DNA of 64,000 nucleotides from Isoetes taiwanensis (GCA_021234155.1 JAJEKV010000211.1:866001-930000), one strand, 5' to 3'. Counted from the first letter of the stretch, positions 11,461-23,968 are shown. Numbers and translations are program-made. Notes: generated from the letters alone by a model not told the origin.

Positions 11461-11706
11461 CATATAGAGGGTCAAATCTCAATGTCTAAACGTTTTTTTC
11501 CAATTGATTGGGGCACGATAGTTAAAATGTCAGATTTATAAGCAAGTGTAGTTTTACGGAGGTAGAAACTGATATGGTTTGGGGAGGCGGCACCTAATTA
11601 TCACATATAGAGGGTCAAATCTCAATGTCTAAACGTTTTTTTCCAATTGATTGGGGCACGATAGTTAAAATGTCAGATTTATAAGCAAGTGTAGTTTTAA
11701 GGAGGT
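11427..11706 (+). repeat. 140-bp tandem duplication including SINE 3' end
   Basis: Two near-identical units start GAAACTGATATGGTTTGGGG at about 11,427 and 11,567. Each contains CACCTAATTATCACATATAG and ends GTAGTTTTA. The second runs into a T tract and the T-rich repeat family. Confidence 0.85.
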
Positions 11707-11825
11707 GTTTTTTTTTTTTTTTTTTTTTAAGGAAATATGGTTTTCTAAAGTTGTGTGATATTCTAAATTTTTTATAGCTAATTTTATAAGCACCATTATA
11801 CAATCATTGCCCTACTTTTATCCAT

Positions 11826-12062
11826 ATGATTGACGATGAAGTATTGTCATTATATGTTGTGTCAAAATGCCACTCTCTCATCTACTGCATGTCTACCCCT
11901 CATGCTTACAAAAAAAAACTAGAATGCAAGGCATATCAAGATCCCAATGAAGTATCTATGTTGTCATTATATATTGTGTCAAAATGCCACTCTCTCATCT
12001 ACTGCATGTCTACCCCTCATGCTTACAAAAAAAAACTAGAATGCAAGGCATATCAAGATCCC
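11826..12062 (+). repeat. 117-bp tandem duplication
   Basis: Two copies run from ATGAAGTATxxxTTGTCATT to CATATCAAGATCCCAA, with ACAAAAAAAAACTAGAATGC inside each. A diverged third copy is near 13,735-13,850 and a partial one near 7,880-7,930. The 84-codon frame across it is a by-product of the duplication. Confidence 0.85.
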
Positions 12063-12065
12063 AAA

Positions 12066-12153
12066 ATTGAATTGAATTGAACGTTAACATCCACAGGGAC
12101 CAACGAGTCTATGGAACCCACCGGGGAGGGAGGGAGGGAGGGAGGGAGGGAGG
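12066..12153 (-). mobile_element. Very short LINE 3' end with simple-repeat tail
   Basis: Read on the minus strand, CATAGACTCGTTGGTCCCTG then GTGGATGTTAACGTT matches the LINE 3' end. It is followed by a (TTCAA)n tail at about 12,066-12,080. Only about 50 bases of LINE remain, so it is extremely 5' truncated. It abuts a (GGAG)n tract (12,126-12,153) and the tail of the next LINE. Confidence 0.5.
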
Positions 12154-13103
12154 GAGAGATGAGATGAGATGAAATGTATTATGTCTGTGGAGGCCTCACA
12201 GGCCTATAGACAACAAAATTACACATCTTCATAAAACAGTAGATGAGTCTCAGTTTCCTCATCTAACTCCCCACTCTCACTCTCATCATCATTTTCATCT
12301 AATAAAATGTTTACAGTATGTACATTGGTCTCTCTGTAGGTCAAAACCTCAATCATGAAGGATCCTATCTTATCCCCTGGAAGTGAGAAGAATGTTGTGA
12401 GATCATTCTCTTCAATCTCAAAGCAAATTCTCAGACGTTTGTACATGCGGGACATTTCAACAGAACATGTTCTTCATCTTCTACATCACCACTTCCACAT
12501 ATTTTGCACTCTCTCATTTCTCTGGGAATGGTCCTTCCCCATCGTCCTACCTCAATGCCAAGCCGGTGAGAACTCAGTCGCATCCTGCTAATTGTGTGTC
12601 TCTTCTTAACCGATATGTCTTCCTGTAAATGTGTTGCAACCTTCAACTCAGGATTCATTTTTTGTTTGTATAGGAGCATCTTAGTCATAGGGGTCTGCCA
12701 TATTTTTTTTTTCACCTGACCATAAACCCATTGTCTAATATCACCATCATATAAGACTGCATCTTCCCACCTAATCCCCCACCTGGTTAGCCATATTTTT
12801 AAATCCGAGAACCACCCTTTATCCTCACTTGCCTGCATAGCCCGATATGGTATCCTATTATTATCCATGCTCCTAATCTTCTTCAAATATCGAATGCATC
12901 TGAACATCGCTTCTCCCTCAAGAGGCATTATCTCGCATTCGACTAGCATCATTTGGTAAGGTGTCTGGATCTTCACTCCCAATTCTAGATGCAGAAATTT
13001 CTTTAGGACTTGTTCAACATCATCCCATAATCCTTTTGGCAAGCCTGGTCCCCAAATCTCGCATCCATACAGGACAACACTTTGGACCAAAGATTGGAAG
13101 AGC
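12154..13103 (-). pseudogene. LINE ORF2 3' region
   Basis: A 219-codon minus-strand frame (13,090-12,431) begins at the end of the RT domain with SVVLYGCEIWG, a motif typical of LINE ORF2. It includes RHTISRMRLSSHRLG and a terminal Cys-His set (ECKICGSGDVEDEEHVLLKC). A frame change near 12,445 leads into the last 70 codons, ending FYEDV at 12,219. The 3' end has GGCCTCCACAGAC and a (CATCT)n tail. The copy is 5' truncated exactly at a long (GA)n tract. Target-primed reverse transcription is the family's known mechanism. Confidence 0.85.
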
Positions 13104-13115
13104 TTAATCTTTAAT

Positions 13116-13296
<181 letters not shown>

Positions 13297-13306
13297 GTTG
13301 GAAATG

Positions 13307-13390
13307 CTAGAAACACACAATGGCCTTTGCAAACTAAGGGGATATAGCTAGAAACACACAATGGCCTTTGCAAACTAAGGGGATATAGCA
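13307..13390. repeat. 41-bp tandem duplication
   Basis: CTAGAAACACACAATGGCC through GGGGATATAG occurs twice in direct succession without visible differences, so it is a recent duplication. Confidence 0.9.
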
Positions 13391-13429
13391 CTGGACGACC
13401 AACTTCAACACTTTGGAATGCCAAACCCT

Positions 13430-13720
13430 ACATGTGGTTATGTGGAGGTATAATTTGGTATAGCTTTTTTTTTAAGGAGCTATGGTTTTCTTTAAAGAGA
13501 TGTGGCTTATGTTTTTTTGTTAAAAGAAGTGTGATTTTTGTTTTTTGAGGCGGTGTTGTTTTTAAAAAGGTGTAGATTGGGAGGTGGGTTTATAGGCAAT
13601 TGTAATTTTTATGAAGGTGTTTTTTAGGAAGTATGGTTCTCTAAAATTGTGTCATTTTCTAAGGTTTTTTATAGCTAATTTTGTAAGCACCCTTATAAAA
13701 TCATTGCCCTACTCTTAACA
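13430..13720 (+). repeat. T-rich dispersed repeat, second copy
   Basis: Same order of TTTAAGGAGCTATGGTTTT, GTTAAAAGAAGTGTGATTTT and GAGGTGGGTTTATAGGCAA as the copy at 8.0-8.26 kb. The end (TTTTTATAGCTAATTTTGTAAG) also matches 11,770-11,795. Confidence 0.7.
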
Positions 13721-13849
13721 ATAGGACTGACCATGAAGTATCCATGTTGTCACATGCCATCTGTCAAAACATTATTTTCTCATCTATTTGCCACTCTACC
13801 CCTCATGCTTATAAAAAGCTAGAATGCAGAGGCATATCAAGAGCCCAAC

Positions 13850-14715
13850 GCACTGACCCCAATTTTTGGTCCACAATTATTTTTAAGTGTTATTTTATTC
13901 CAAAAACAATACCAAAATGGCCTCAAAAGTTCACTTAGCCCATTTGTCTGGTTTTGCACAAAGAGACAGTGGTTTTTTGGCAGAAATTTCCCACAGTGGT
14001 CTTTTGGCAGAAAAATCCACGAGTAAAAAAAATTGAGATAGTTTTTATGATTTTTTGTCAACGTGTATTTTTTTCCTTCACTGTTGCTTTTAGTGGAACC
14101 ATGCGTTGTTTATCTCCAGAATTACATGCGTAGGTCTCGATAATACCACACGTGGAAAGTTAAATTACATCGTGAAAGTAAGATTATTTTTAAAATTAGT
14201 TACATGTTATTTAACGAAGTACCACCTGTATTATTGAAATCTTGCTATTGTTTTTTATGCTATTAAGTATTGTTTTTTGGAGAAGCAACACCTTGTTTGT
14301 CTTATAAATAGCACATGTAGATTTGAATATTAGTACACGTGGAAAACTAAAAAAGACAATTTTTTTTAATTTTCTATGTGGGTTTTTTTTTTTTTTTTTT
14401 TTTCCTACTTGTAATTTTACAAGTTGACGTTGTTTTCACAAAAAATCATACATAATTTTTAATAAATCCACATGTATTGTTTTAAAAGTAATTGTTGTTT
14501 TCAAATGTTTTTCAATTTTTTTATGTGTTGATATTCCATCTCCACATGTACTTTTTGAAAGGTGTCATTGTTTTCAATTGTTGTTTTTGCACAATATGGT
14601 ATGTAGTTAATATAAAATCGTGTCATCTTTCCAATAAAAAATCATTATCATGCCATATAGGAAAAATAAGTGTAGTTTCTAATATGTCGTCTACACGTGA
14701 CATACATTTTCAAAA
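13850..14715 (+). repeat. Dispersed repeat, copy 1 (partner at 31.05-31.80 kb)
   Basis: The block runs from ACCAAAATGGCCxCAAAAGT through GAATTACATGCxTAGGTCTC and TTATTGAAATCTTGCTATTG to ACACGTGACATAC. The copy at 31,045-31,800 keeps the same order and direction with many small indels. Many short ACACGTG-type motifs occur. No coding frame and no clear terminal repeats are visible, so the class is unknown. Confidence 0.7.
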
Positions 14716-16641
14716 AAAAAAAAAAAAGCTTGTATATACTAGAATTTAAAAGACTTGATAATCATATTTTATTTCAAGTACAACTTGCTACATCATTTAT
14801 ATTTTCTTGTTCTTGTTTATTTAGTTTAAGCCTGTCCAGATAAGAAAAACTTTTGGAAATTGAACCCCAACTAGTCCATAAGGCATAGCACGATATTATT
14901 ATATTGCAATCCAAATTTAACATGTTTTAGAGGCCAAATTTTTATAATTACTATTTTGTGAAAAAACAAAAATTAGAACACATGTACATTGCAACAAAAA
15001 TTACAACAAAATTAACAGAGTTTTTGGATCAAATTTACATCAAAAGCACTTGCCTGCAACAGTGCAAAAGCATTTGTCTGATGGCTATGCCCTGCTCTTG
15101 CTGAAATTCTAATTTTCGGGCCAGGTCCCTGCGTGCTATGATTTTGTTTAATCTAACAATGCAGCATTGCTCCTTCCTTGTGTTGTTCAGAATAAGTTGG
15201 GCTCTGCCATTTCTTCCTGCATTGTAACTGCCTGCTTGGACTCATGAATAAAAAGAATAAGTTGACCTCTGTACATTCATGGTCAAGCAAGCAAAGAGAG
15301 TAGAGTTGATGCCTTTCAGAACATTATACTTGTGTTGTTGCTAACAAACCAACTAAACCGTGCTAAACAAATAAAAATGCAGAAGAAGAACCAAAAAATT
15401 TACCCCAGCCTTTGTTGCAGACTCAAAACCCGACCTGTTGCTGAAGAACCGACCTCTTGCTCTTGAAGAACCGACCTGCTGAAGAACCCGACCTGCTGAT
15501 GCCGACATGTTGATCTCTGCGTCTCATCAAAATAAGAAATGCCTTTTTAAAAAGGGCAAAAAGGAGGATTTTCAGAAGAGAGTGCAAAAAACAGAGGAGG
15601 GGCATCGGTTTGTAAGTGCGGATGCAGAAGACAGCGGACACATAGATCTTATAGAGGTTGTGATTGCAGATAGCATTTCCAATCTGTAGAGAGCCTTCCG
15701 ATGCAGGCAAATGTTTCTTGCAATGCTAAATACGGCAAGGTAAGAAGCCGCTCTGCACATGATCCGACTAAGGTTAAGGGTTCTACTGATGCTGCCCTGG
15801 TGATGCCGCTCTGCTGATGCCGCTGCCAGATTTGCTATCGCCATAGCCAATAGCCAAAGGAGGCCATCACCAAGGGAGGGAAAGGAAAAAACAGGCGCAG
15901 TCAATCTCGTGCCTTGCTAGAACCAATGAAATTAGAGGACTTGGATCAAAATCTTAACCATTGATCTCGCCATCAATCTCGACCATCAATTCTAAGGATC
16001 AATAGAATAATAGGACGGAGATCAAGATCTGAACCATCCATCTTAACCATTGGCTAAATGATTGCTTATTTTATCTCTAAAAATATTATCCTTAACTACA
16101 CCATAGCTCCTTGAGGCTAGATATGGACAACATGTCATATGAGGTGTCTCCAAATCCTGTTTGTTTTATTTAGCTGCCAACATTTACCTTTTAGATTTAT
16201 ATTTTTAGGAACTTCTTGCTCCAGAACAAATTGGAACTGTGTGTACAAGTTTGCATGAAGATATGTCAAGGATTGAAGTTTATGAAATATGTTAAAATAG
16301 ATATCATAAGTTATATACACAAAGAAGCATGAAAAAGTTAGAACGGAAGTGTGTATTACATAACTATATATGGCTAGAGGAGAACTGCTAAATAGATGCA
16401 AGCTAGAAGATCTAATCCAATGTTATAGAAAATGGTTAGAAAGTACTTGCACCAACAAACAACATGGAAAAGATGATGTGGCACTCCAGGTGGTGACATG
16501 GCATGCCAAGTAAGCAAGGTCAAGATTTGACTAGGCCAAAAATGAAAAGATGTGCATCTTTGGTTTTTTCGATGGGTGATGTTGGCAAATTTAACTGCAC
16601 ATGTTTCATTCTACTATTCATCATGCCTCATTTCTATTTCT
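14716..16641. other. Intergenic, no gene recognised
   Basis: AT-rich sequence with a GC-richer patch at 15,400-15,900 (repeated CTGCTGATGCCG-like words) whose frames show no family. An ACCATCCATCTTAACCATTGG block near 16,030 recurs in shortened form at about 33,865. Nothing else is visible. Confidence 0.4.
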
Positions 16642-16646
16642 GTGCT
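16642..16646. repeat. Target-site duplication, left (GTGCT)
   Basis: GTGCT abuts the first base of the left LTR and is repeated at 29,824-29,828 right after the other LTR. Five bases is the usual duplication length for Ty3/gypsy integrases. Confidence 0.95.
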
Positions 16647-18247
16647 TGTGACGCTCCCAGAATATATACGACCCTCGGACGTATACATACGGGGACTTTC
16701 CCCTCCCATGGCGATCATCTCACCATGAGCAGGGCCCTCCGTCTGTTTCGGGCCATCTATGAAATGAGGCCCGAAGAAGGACACGAAGGGGTCATTCGGC
16801 CCACGCCTTCAATGGGGCTCCTACGTCCGCGGAAGCATGAATACAAGGGTTAGCAATAAACATCTAATATACATAAATAACCACCACGGAAGGGTGGCGC
16901 ATCCATCCAAAATACCAACGGCATAGAATATGCATCTAATCCTAGGAAAACGCCCAAAACCCGGTTCTACCCGCCTCAGACTCCAGTGAGGATCGATGGG
17001 ACTACTGGGCCTCAAGAGATCGCCAGACCGAGTCCTGGCATGGCGCTATCTGGTATAGAACATCGGCTAGGGTTGTCCACTCCATCCGCCCCTCCCTGCA
17101 CACTTTGCGATGGGTCAATTCATGCTATGGCTTCGCTTATAGCCTTCCCGAGACGCAGTTCAAGGGATCACCCTTTTGAGCCTACTCCGTGTTCATGATG
17201 CCTGGTCCGATGAGGCAGGCTCGGGAAGCGCCCCTTCGAGAATCACAGTGGGTTCCATGGGTGAGCTAGAGAATACGTGCCGCATCGGGACCCCGCATCC
17301 GCACCCGAATTTACTCACCCTAAATCTACTCAAAGTGCAAGGTGCTCCATAATGGATCACACCTCTACACCTGTGGAGTGTCGGACCCATACCCGGCCCT
17401 CACGTGACCGGCCATCGCCTAGCCCACTGTAGGAGTCTCAGGAGCCTTGTATGCTCATGCAAGACCCCACCCCTCATGTCACCACTGTGTTCCTTGTCTG
17501 GTGCTAAGCCAGACCATAGCATCTAGGACCCGGTGGGCTCTTGTGCACAGGCCGCAAATAATGGGACTCTACAGGGCGCTATCTAGGAGCATATTACAAT
17601 ACACGGTTCAGAGGTCTCTACCCCCCCGTAATCCCCCCGTTTCAGAGTCAGATTAAACAAAGAACTAACAATCCATCCTTTCAGAGTAAGAACCAGAATT
17701 GAATATAAAGAGAACTTGCTTGTACAATCAAGGGTTAGTTTCTATGATTGAATCACAGAGAGAACAGAGAAACGGACACAACCAAGCGTTATCTAGAATC
17801 CACATAGCCACCCACCAGATCGGGCCGGACTCGTTTCCATGGGGCCTCCATCTCTCGGGAGTTGAGAATTCAGCTATTGATTCACCGGACGACCGGGTAT
17901 GGTGGCTCTCTGGTGGTGTATGATGGCGCCCGGCCTCCTGGCCTTGGGTCCATCTTCGTGAGTCAATCACAGGATAGGGGTCAAGTTGGCATCCTAACTT
18001 GGCAACCCCCATGTCTGCCCAATCGACGGTGTGGCCTTCCCAAACAAGAATTAGCCTAATTAAGTCATTATCTTTAATGTATTAAATTAGCATAGCTAAT
18101 TTAATCCTTTTAAGAGTAACCCCCTAGGTTACAATTAAGTTCCCATACCCCCATGGTGGCGTACCTTTATGGGGGTGACGTGCTTGTATTTGTACATGTC
18201 CCGTATGAATACGTGACGTAGACCGTATAAACACGCGGAACATCACA
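16647..18247 (-). repeat. 3' LTR of the chromovirus-type element
   Basis: 1,601 bp, starting TGTGACGCTC and ending GGAACATCACA. It matches 28,225-29,823 along its whole length. Stretches such as 17,650-17,820 are identical except at isolated positions, while CG-rich parts differ by many 1-3 nt indels. The 65-100 codon frames inside are not genes. It is called the 3' LTR because the element codes on the minus strand. Confidence 0.95.
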
Positions 18248-18260
18248 TTCTCCCCTCCTT
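18248..18260 (-). promoter_or_regulatory. Polypurine tract
   Basis: Read on the minus strand this is AAGGAGGGGAGAA directly before the 3' LTR, the expected position and composition for the plus-strand DNA primer of a plant Ty3/gypsy element. Confidence 0.85.
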
Positions 18261-18758
18261 AAAACTAATGCTGCCCTCAAAGATTGGGGTTAGCTAATCG
18301 AATACATATAAATAAAGCACTCAATTAGAAAATGGAGTTAAGAAGATAACATTAATACGTTGAAATTATAGTATTTCGGACAGTAATACATTGAAGTTGA
18401 AAATATCAAAGTACAAGCAGCAAGGTGCCTTATACAAACTTATCATGAAGAGAGTGTAGGACCAAAGTTCGATTTAAAACATCCAGACAACAAAAATCAC
18501 ACATGTAGACAAAACCAATACGGGAAAAATTGGGTCATCAGCAACCCTCTATACAAGGCGTGTGACGACCATTCAATCGGCCCGCACACATCAATATACC
18601 CGTAGGTTAATAATATGATTAAATTGTGGTTGAAGGGACCACCCCCTATAAATAAAAGGAAAAGTATCTAGAAGGGAACCTATCATGTCTCACGGCTTGC
18701 AATTCATTGTGGCATAAGGAATGGTTCGGGTTCCGTATAGCCGGGAATGAATGCAGAT

Positions 18759-19187
18759 CTATTTACTAGATGCTCTTTTTTTTTTTTTTTTTTTTAAGCA
18801 ATTCGCGGTCATGTCAACATCAACAATACACCACGCCCTAGAGAACACGAAGGTGATCTCATCATTAGTTATTATTATAATATACGATGCATCTACCCCT
18901 CTAGAATATGATTCTCGGCAAATCAAGCCTTCAAGCTTACCGCCGGGAGCGGGGTTGATAGCATCGTTGATGGTGCGGCCCTGAGATTCCCGCATGAAGT
19001 CCGGATAGTGCTTCTCAAGGTCTATCTTCATCACCCAGGTAGCATCTTCAACTGGTAAGTGCTTCCACTTGACCAAGTATTGCAACATTTGAGTCCTTCT
19101 GGTCTGTTTGTAAGCTCGATCAAGAAGAGCTTCGGGCACTATTTCCAGCTGCTCTTCAGTCATTTCTAGGAGAGTTGGGGTATCCAA
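18759..19187 (-). pseudogene. Chromodomain at the integrase C-terminus
   Basis: The minus-strand frame contains LLDRAYKQTRRTQMLQYLVK followed by WKHLPVEDATW, the core of a chromodomain as found at the end of chromovirus integrases (residues about 17-55 of this frame). The family uses this domain to direct integration to particular chromatin. It is out of frame with the integrase body by a small indel near 19,190-19,240. After the domain the frame runs on through low-complexity sequence ending in Lys repeats from a T tract, so the true stop is uncertain. Confidence 0.8.
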
Positions 19188-19236
19188 AACCTCCTCCGGA
19201 TCAGGGGTGTGTTCACGTGAAAGACCTTGTGGATCT

Positions 19237-20290
19237 TCAAGCGGGGTGGCAAGTCCAAGCGATATGCCTGTTCTCCCACGCGTTCAATATCCCCGAACGC
19301 CCGGCCCATCTGGGTGCCAACTTCTTACAGTTACCAATTTTAAGCTTGGCTTGTTTTACTTTAATCTTAAGCCAAACTGATTCGCCCACCTGGAAGATTC
19401 GTGGGGTTCGGTGCTTATCCGCTAGACTCTTCTGACGACTGCGTGCGGCCAATAAGTAACCCCGAACTTCCTCCACCAAGGCCTGCATTTCTAAAAGGAG
19501 TTGTTGAGAGACCTCCACTTTAGAAACAGGGTTATGCCACGTGTCTGGAGTAAGACATTGATAGCCATAATTTATCATGAAGGGAGACATCTTTGAAGAC
19601 TCCTGCTTCGTACTGTTATAGGCGAACTCTACCAGATAAATATAATCCGCCCATTGTGACTGTTTACTCCATACATAGCTTCGTAGCATATCTTCGATAA
19701 TACGATTGACACGTTCTGTTTGACCATCTGTCTGAGGATGGTAAGCTGTACTCATGGCAAGCTTGGTTTGGATGGTGGCGAAGAAATCCTTCCGTAACGC
19801 GACCGACAAACTTAGGATCCCCCCGTCCGATACAATTACTTCTCGGTGATCCCGTAACCTGAAAATTTCTTTTGCAAAGAGCAAGGCGGTGTCGAAGGCG
19901 GTGTCCGTGGTGCGACATGGCAGGAAGTGAGCCATCTTTGATAATTTGTCGACCACGACCATTAATGCATCATATCCACGGAGAGTGCGTGGAAGGCCCA
20001 CAATGAAATCCATGGTTATGACTTCCCACTTGGCATTGGGCACATCCAAAGGTTGCAACTCCCTCGAACTCTCAATTGTTTTCAGCCTTGGTTTGTCGAC
20101 AAACCCGACATCGCTTTTGATGTACCTAGCAATATCCTTCTTCATCGAAGGCCAAAATAGCTGGAGCGGATCTTAAAGTAAGTTTTCATAAAACCCGCAT
20201 GTCCCGCTATAGGGCTGTTGTGTGTGTCATGGAGAATCGCCTTTGCACCCCAAGTCATTTGGAACACACAACTTATCTTTGTGATATAAC
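19237..20290 (-). pseudogene. Integrase (zinc-binding and catalytic domains)
   Basis: An H2C2-type zinc-binding segment lies at about 20,290-20,150 (HDTHNSPIAGHAGFMKTY). The catalytic core follows in a 302-codon frame: first Asp in MDFIVGLPRT (about residue 47), second in IVSDGG where SDRG or SDQG is usual, third acidic residue in HPQTDGQTERVNRI. FQVGESVWLKIK marks the GPY-type C-terminal part. The enzyme inserts the cDNA copy into the genome. The zinc domain and core are separated by an indel at about 20,145, and the sequence after SDGG is unusual, so this copy is probably not functional as read. Confidence 0.9.
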
Positions 20291-20501
20291 AAATTGCCCT
20301 CTTTCTTATATGAACGGAATGCTTCACGTTCTTTATTGGTACGGGCTTCCTTACCCAAACTTTCCCAAATATTACAAAATTCGGGATCTGTGGCTGGTCT
20401 CCGTTTCTATCCGCTTCCCAAACTCGCCGGGTGAGTGTGGAAATGGCGTTACAATGGGTCCGGTTATGAAGGGATGACGGACAAAGCATCCGCAACCACA
20501 T

Positions 20502-21640
20502 TGTGCTTTCCTTGGCTTGTATACAATCTCAAGTCATATTCCTCGAGGAATTCCATCCATCTTGACGGAGATTTAGATTTGGTTGGGTGGATAGATAGCG
20601 GAGACTCTGATGATCCGTATCGAGCTGAAACCTTCTACCAAGAAGGTAGTGTCTCCAAATACGGAGAGCACGAACAACTGCTAGCAACTCCCGATCATGG
20701 GTAGGTATCGCTGCAAGGCGTCATTCATCTTCTTTGAATCAGGGCCACAACTCTCCCCCCTGCATTAACACTCCACCGGGTAGCTATCCTACTAGCATCT
20801 GGTACACCGACTTATCCTTTTCAGGATCAGGCAAAGTGAGGACTGGTGCGGATGTTAAAGCATCCTTTAGTTTCTGGAAGCCGACTTGGACTTTTGTTTT
20901 CCAATGTTCCATCCAATCCTTCACTTTCTCATGCTTTGTGAGATTAGTAAGAGGTGCGGCAATTGTTGCAAAATCCTTAACAAATTTTCGATAATATCCT
21001 GCGAGTCCCAAGAAACTCCGAACTTCTGAAACATTAGCTGGAATGGGCCAATCCTTTACTGCTTCTATCTTGGCTGGATCAGTAGCAATTCCCTCTGCTG
21101 AAATAATATGCCCCAAATAGTCGACCCTCGGAGTGGCGAACTTGCATTTAGAAAACTTGGCAAAGAGCTGATGGCGTCTTAGCTTCTGCAAAGCCAATCG
21201 AAGATGTTGTTCATGTTGCTGCAAGGTTTTACTATAGATGAGAATGTCATCAAAGAAAATGACAACAAAGTCATCCAAGTATTGGCGGAAGATGTCATTC
21301 ATCAACCGCATAAACGTTGCAGGGGCATTGGTCAATCCAAAAGGCATGACGGTAAATTCATAATGCCCATATCCGTGCGAAAAAGAGACTTATGAATGTC
21401 CTCCTCCTTTATCCTTATTTGATGGTACCCGGAGCGTAAATCAATCTTTGAAAAATATCTTGCTCCTTGTAACTGGTCCATAAGATCATCTGCCCTAGGC
21501 AAAGCATAGCGATTCTTGATGGTATGCTTATTGAGTTGCCTATAATCAATACACATCCTTAAGGAGCCATCTTTCTTCTTGACAAAAAGAATAGGAGCGC
21601 CAAATGGTGAAACACTAGGCCGAATAAACCCTGTGTTCAA
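20502..21640 (-). pseudogene. Reverse transcriptase and RNase H
   Basis: Two minus-strand frames cover RT. 21,640-21,332 has [20 protein letters not shown] and [11 protein letters not shown] and [12 protein letters not shown]. 21,347-20,784 starts [12 protein letters not shown], has the catalytic FFDDILIYS box and [10 protein letters not shown], and ends with [12 protein letters not shown]. RNase H follows in a third frame (about 20,700-20,530: [20 protein letters not shown] and [10 protein letters not shown]). Motif order and content are standard. Frame changes at about 21,340 and 20,780 break the polyprotein. Confidence 0.92.
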
Positions 21641-21898
21641 GAACTCTTGTAGTTGTTTCTTAAGTCTCGCTTAACTCGAGGGCTCATTGATGCACGGGCC
21701 TTCTTTGGTAGGCTTAGTACCCGGTTCAAGAGTTATTTCACATTCTACCCCTCGAAAGGAGGAAGCTTGTGGATCTCATCTGAAAAAAAAGATCGCTAAA
21801 TTCCCGAAGAAGGGTAGCAATGTCCGGTGCTATAAGGCCGACATTTGCTTGCTTTTGGAGTCGACTCAATGGAGGCAAGTTTAATGAGGCAAAGGAGT

Positions 21899-22480
21899 TC
21901 ATTCCTCGCAGATAGCTTTTTCTAACTTGTTTATTGACATCGACTGCATAGCGGAGTGGAATGAATCACCTTTTATAGTCACACGTGCTCCATTAGCGGC
22001 GTTGAAGGTGACCTCCCGTTTCTCACAGTCTATGTTGGCCTTGGCAGATGCTAAAAACTCCATTCCAACAATAAGATCATATTTGCCAATGTCCATTAAC
22101 TCAGCACCCAAGGCAACCGGGTGCACCCGCAACCGTGATCTTAAGGTTAATACGGCGGCCATGAGTGTGTCTGATCTTACCACTGGCTAATGTGACTGGC
22201 TTAGGTCGGGATCTCAACGTTTCCAGCTGCAGTACCTGGGCCATTCTAGGAGAAGCAAAATTATGCGTACTACCCGTGTCCATCAAAATTATGAAGGGCT
22301 TACTGTCTACTTGGCCTATTGTAGAAATAACAGAAGGCTGACTTTCAGCGTTGCCTGTTTCTATAGCGGCAAGAATATGAGACGCACCGTGAATGTACTC
22401 GGGAGCCTCGTCCTCCGCAGGGAGATTGGACTCCAGATCTTCCCAATCAAGGTCGGCCATGGCCAGCTGGGCAGTCTGCG
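21899..22480 (-). pseudogene. Retroviral-type aspartic protease
   Basis: IILMDTGSTHNFAS (near 22,290) is the D-[TS]-G active site of a retropepsin, followed by the distal YDLIVGMEFL hydrophobic motif (about 22,080-22,050), the ILG-like flap strand of plant Ty3/gypsy proteases. A frame change at about 22,140 separates them. The family cleaves the Gag-Pol polyprotein. It directly follows the Gag zinc knuckle, as usual. Confidence 0.85.
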
Positions 22481-23676
22481 TGACGTACGGGCAATTCTGC
22501 ATGAAGTGTCCAGGCCTCATACACCTGTAGCATGCCTTATCCCGGCGGAGCTGTTCTTCCGCCTCTTTAGGAATGGATCGTAAAAGGCCCCGAACTTCCT
22601 TGCCGGCATTGTTCTCGCTTATCCGGGCGTGCTAAAGGCGACTTTCTTCTCCCGGGCGGTAGTAAGAATTGTCTTTGAGAGGGCCCCGGACTTGGCTTAA
22701 CGGGGGTTTGTAAAGGCGTGGACGGGCGTGGTCAAGTAAGGAGCAGGTCGCTGGATATCTGGTTCCCTTGGCGTGTCCTCCTCGAGGCTTAATGCCTTAG
22801 CTTTTCCGCCTCTGCACTCGATTTTGGGTCTATGGCCTTGACCATGTGTTTAATGGATGGGGCCAACCCTTCAATGTAGCCCCACGCCCTTTTTTTTCAT
22901 TCATTCCCGTACATACAACCTCAAAGCGCATAAATTCATCCCGTAGGCCTCGAACGGACATGCCCTTCTGTTCCAACCTCAGAAGGTCTGAATCCTGTTG
23001 GCATTTGTGCGCACGAGGCACGTGAATGCGATTTGAAAGCCTTAGCGAACTTCTTGAACTTGCACCGCTCTGTCCAAGTGCTTAGCTCGGCATAACCCTT
23101 CCACCAAATACGGGCAGCTCCGGTAAGGTTGGTGGTGGCAACCTTCCTCAGATCCTTCTCCGTCATTCCATAGGACTTCCCAAACTCCTTCATTTAGGTC
23201 CAACCAAGATTACCCGTGATTCAAGCCTCCTCTGGATTTCCCATCAAACCGAGCCAACTTCCGGTTCTTCCATATACTAGTTATGGCGGTATCAACGGTT
23301 TTTCGGTATTCCTTATCTTTACCTCGAATGGTCACTTTGTCGATAGCGATGACCCTAAGACACAAAGTGGTTGAATGTGAGGAAGCGGCGCTATCCTTAG
23401 AGGAACTTCGATGACGCTTAGCATGAGTCCTCCTTTGTATGGGTACAGGGCTAGCTCTGGGAGGAGATGGCTGTTGTGCAGGGGGACTCAATGGTCGCGG
23501 AGGTAGTTCGGTCCCGTCCTCCCGAAGTTTGTTGCGGTGGATTGGTATGCAACACATAGGCCTGTAATTCGCCGAGTTGCCTTTTCATTAACATCAATTC
23601 TGTTAGGGGGTGAGCCTCTCTTGGCGTTGGAGGATGTTTGCCAAGCGGCGTTACGTACACCGTCTATAGGGAGCAT
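22481..23676 (-). pseudogene. gag (capsid/nucleocapsid), degenerate
   Basis: Minus-strand pieces show a Pro-rich N-terminal stretch (ELPPRPLSPPAQQPSPP, about 23,500), a capsid-like segment (DLRKVATTNLTGAARIWWKG, about 23,150-23,090) with the WW that typifies plant Gag, and a CCHC knuckle CYRCMRPGHFMQNC near 22,540-22,499. The N-terminal start is unclear. At least three frame changes are needed. The knuckle is intact (C-x2-C-x4-H-x4-C). Confidence 0.75.
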
Positions 23677-23968
23677 TCATGAATATATAAGCAGATTTAC
23701 ATCAATGTACACTCCCTTTAAAATAATCGAGACAAAAAGAATATACAAACAGAAGGCAATATTTTTATTTCATTCAAGTTGAGTACAACAACAAGTTGAT
23801 TGGTACATGGGTTAAGACAAAAGTAGGTATGATACAGTGGAAACTTTTAAAGTTCTACTCGCACACAGCGTAACAGCAACAAAGAAAACATAATGGAAGG
23901 GATCAGGCTTAGGGGTTGGCGAAGGGGTACAGGATCACAGAAGGTACTCTCCGCAGCTTCGGACGAGT

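Noticed and set aside
16821-18059. Several 64-94 codon frames inside the left LTR, with counterparts in the right LTR
   Set aside because: Frames shift between the two LTR copies and show no coding constraint. LTRs of these elements do not encode proteins here.
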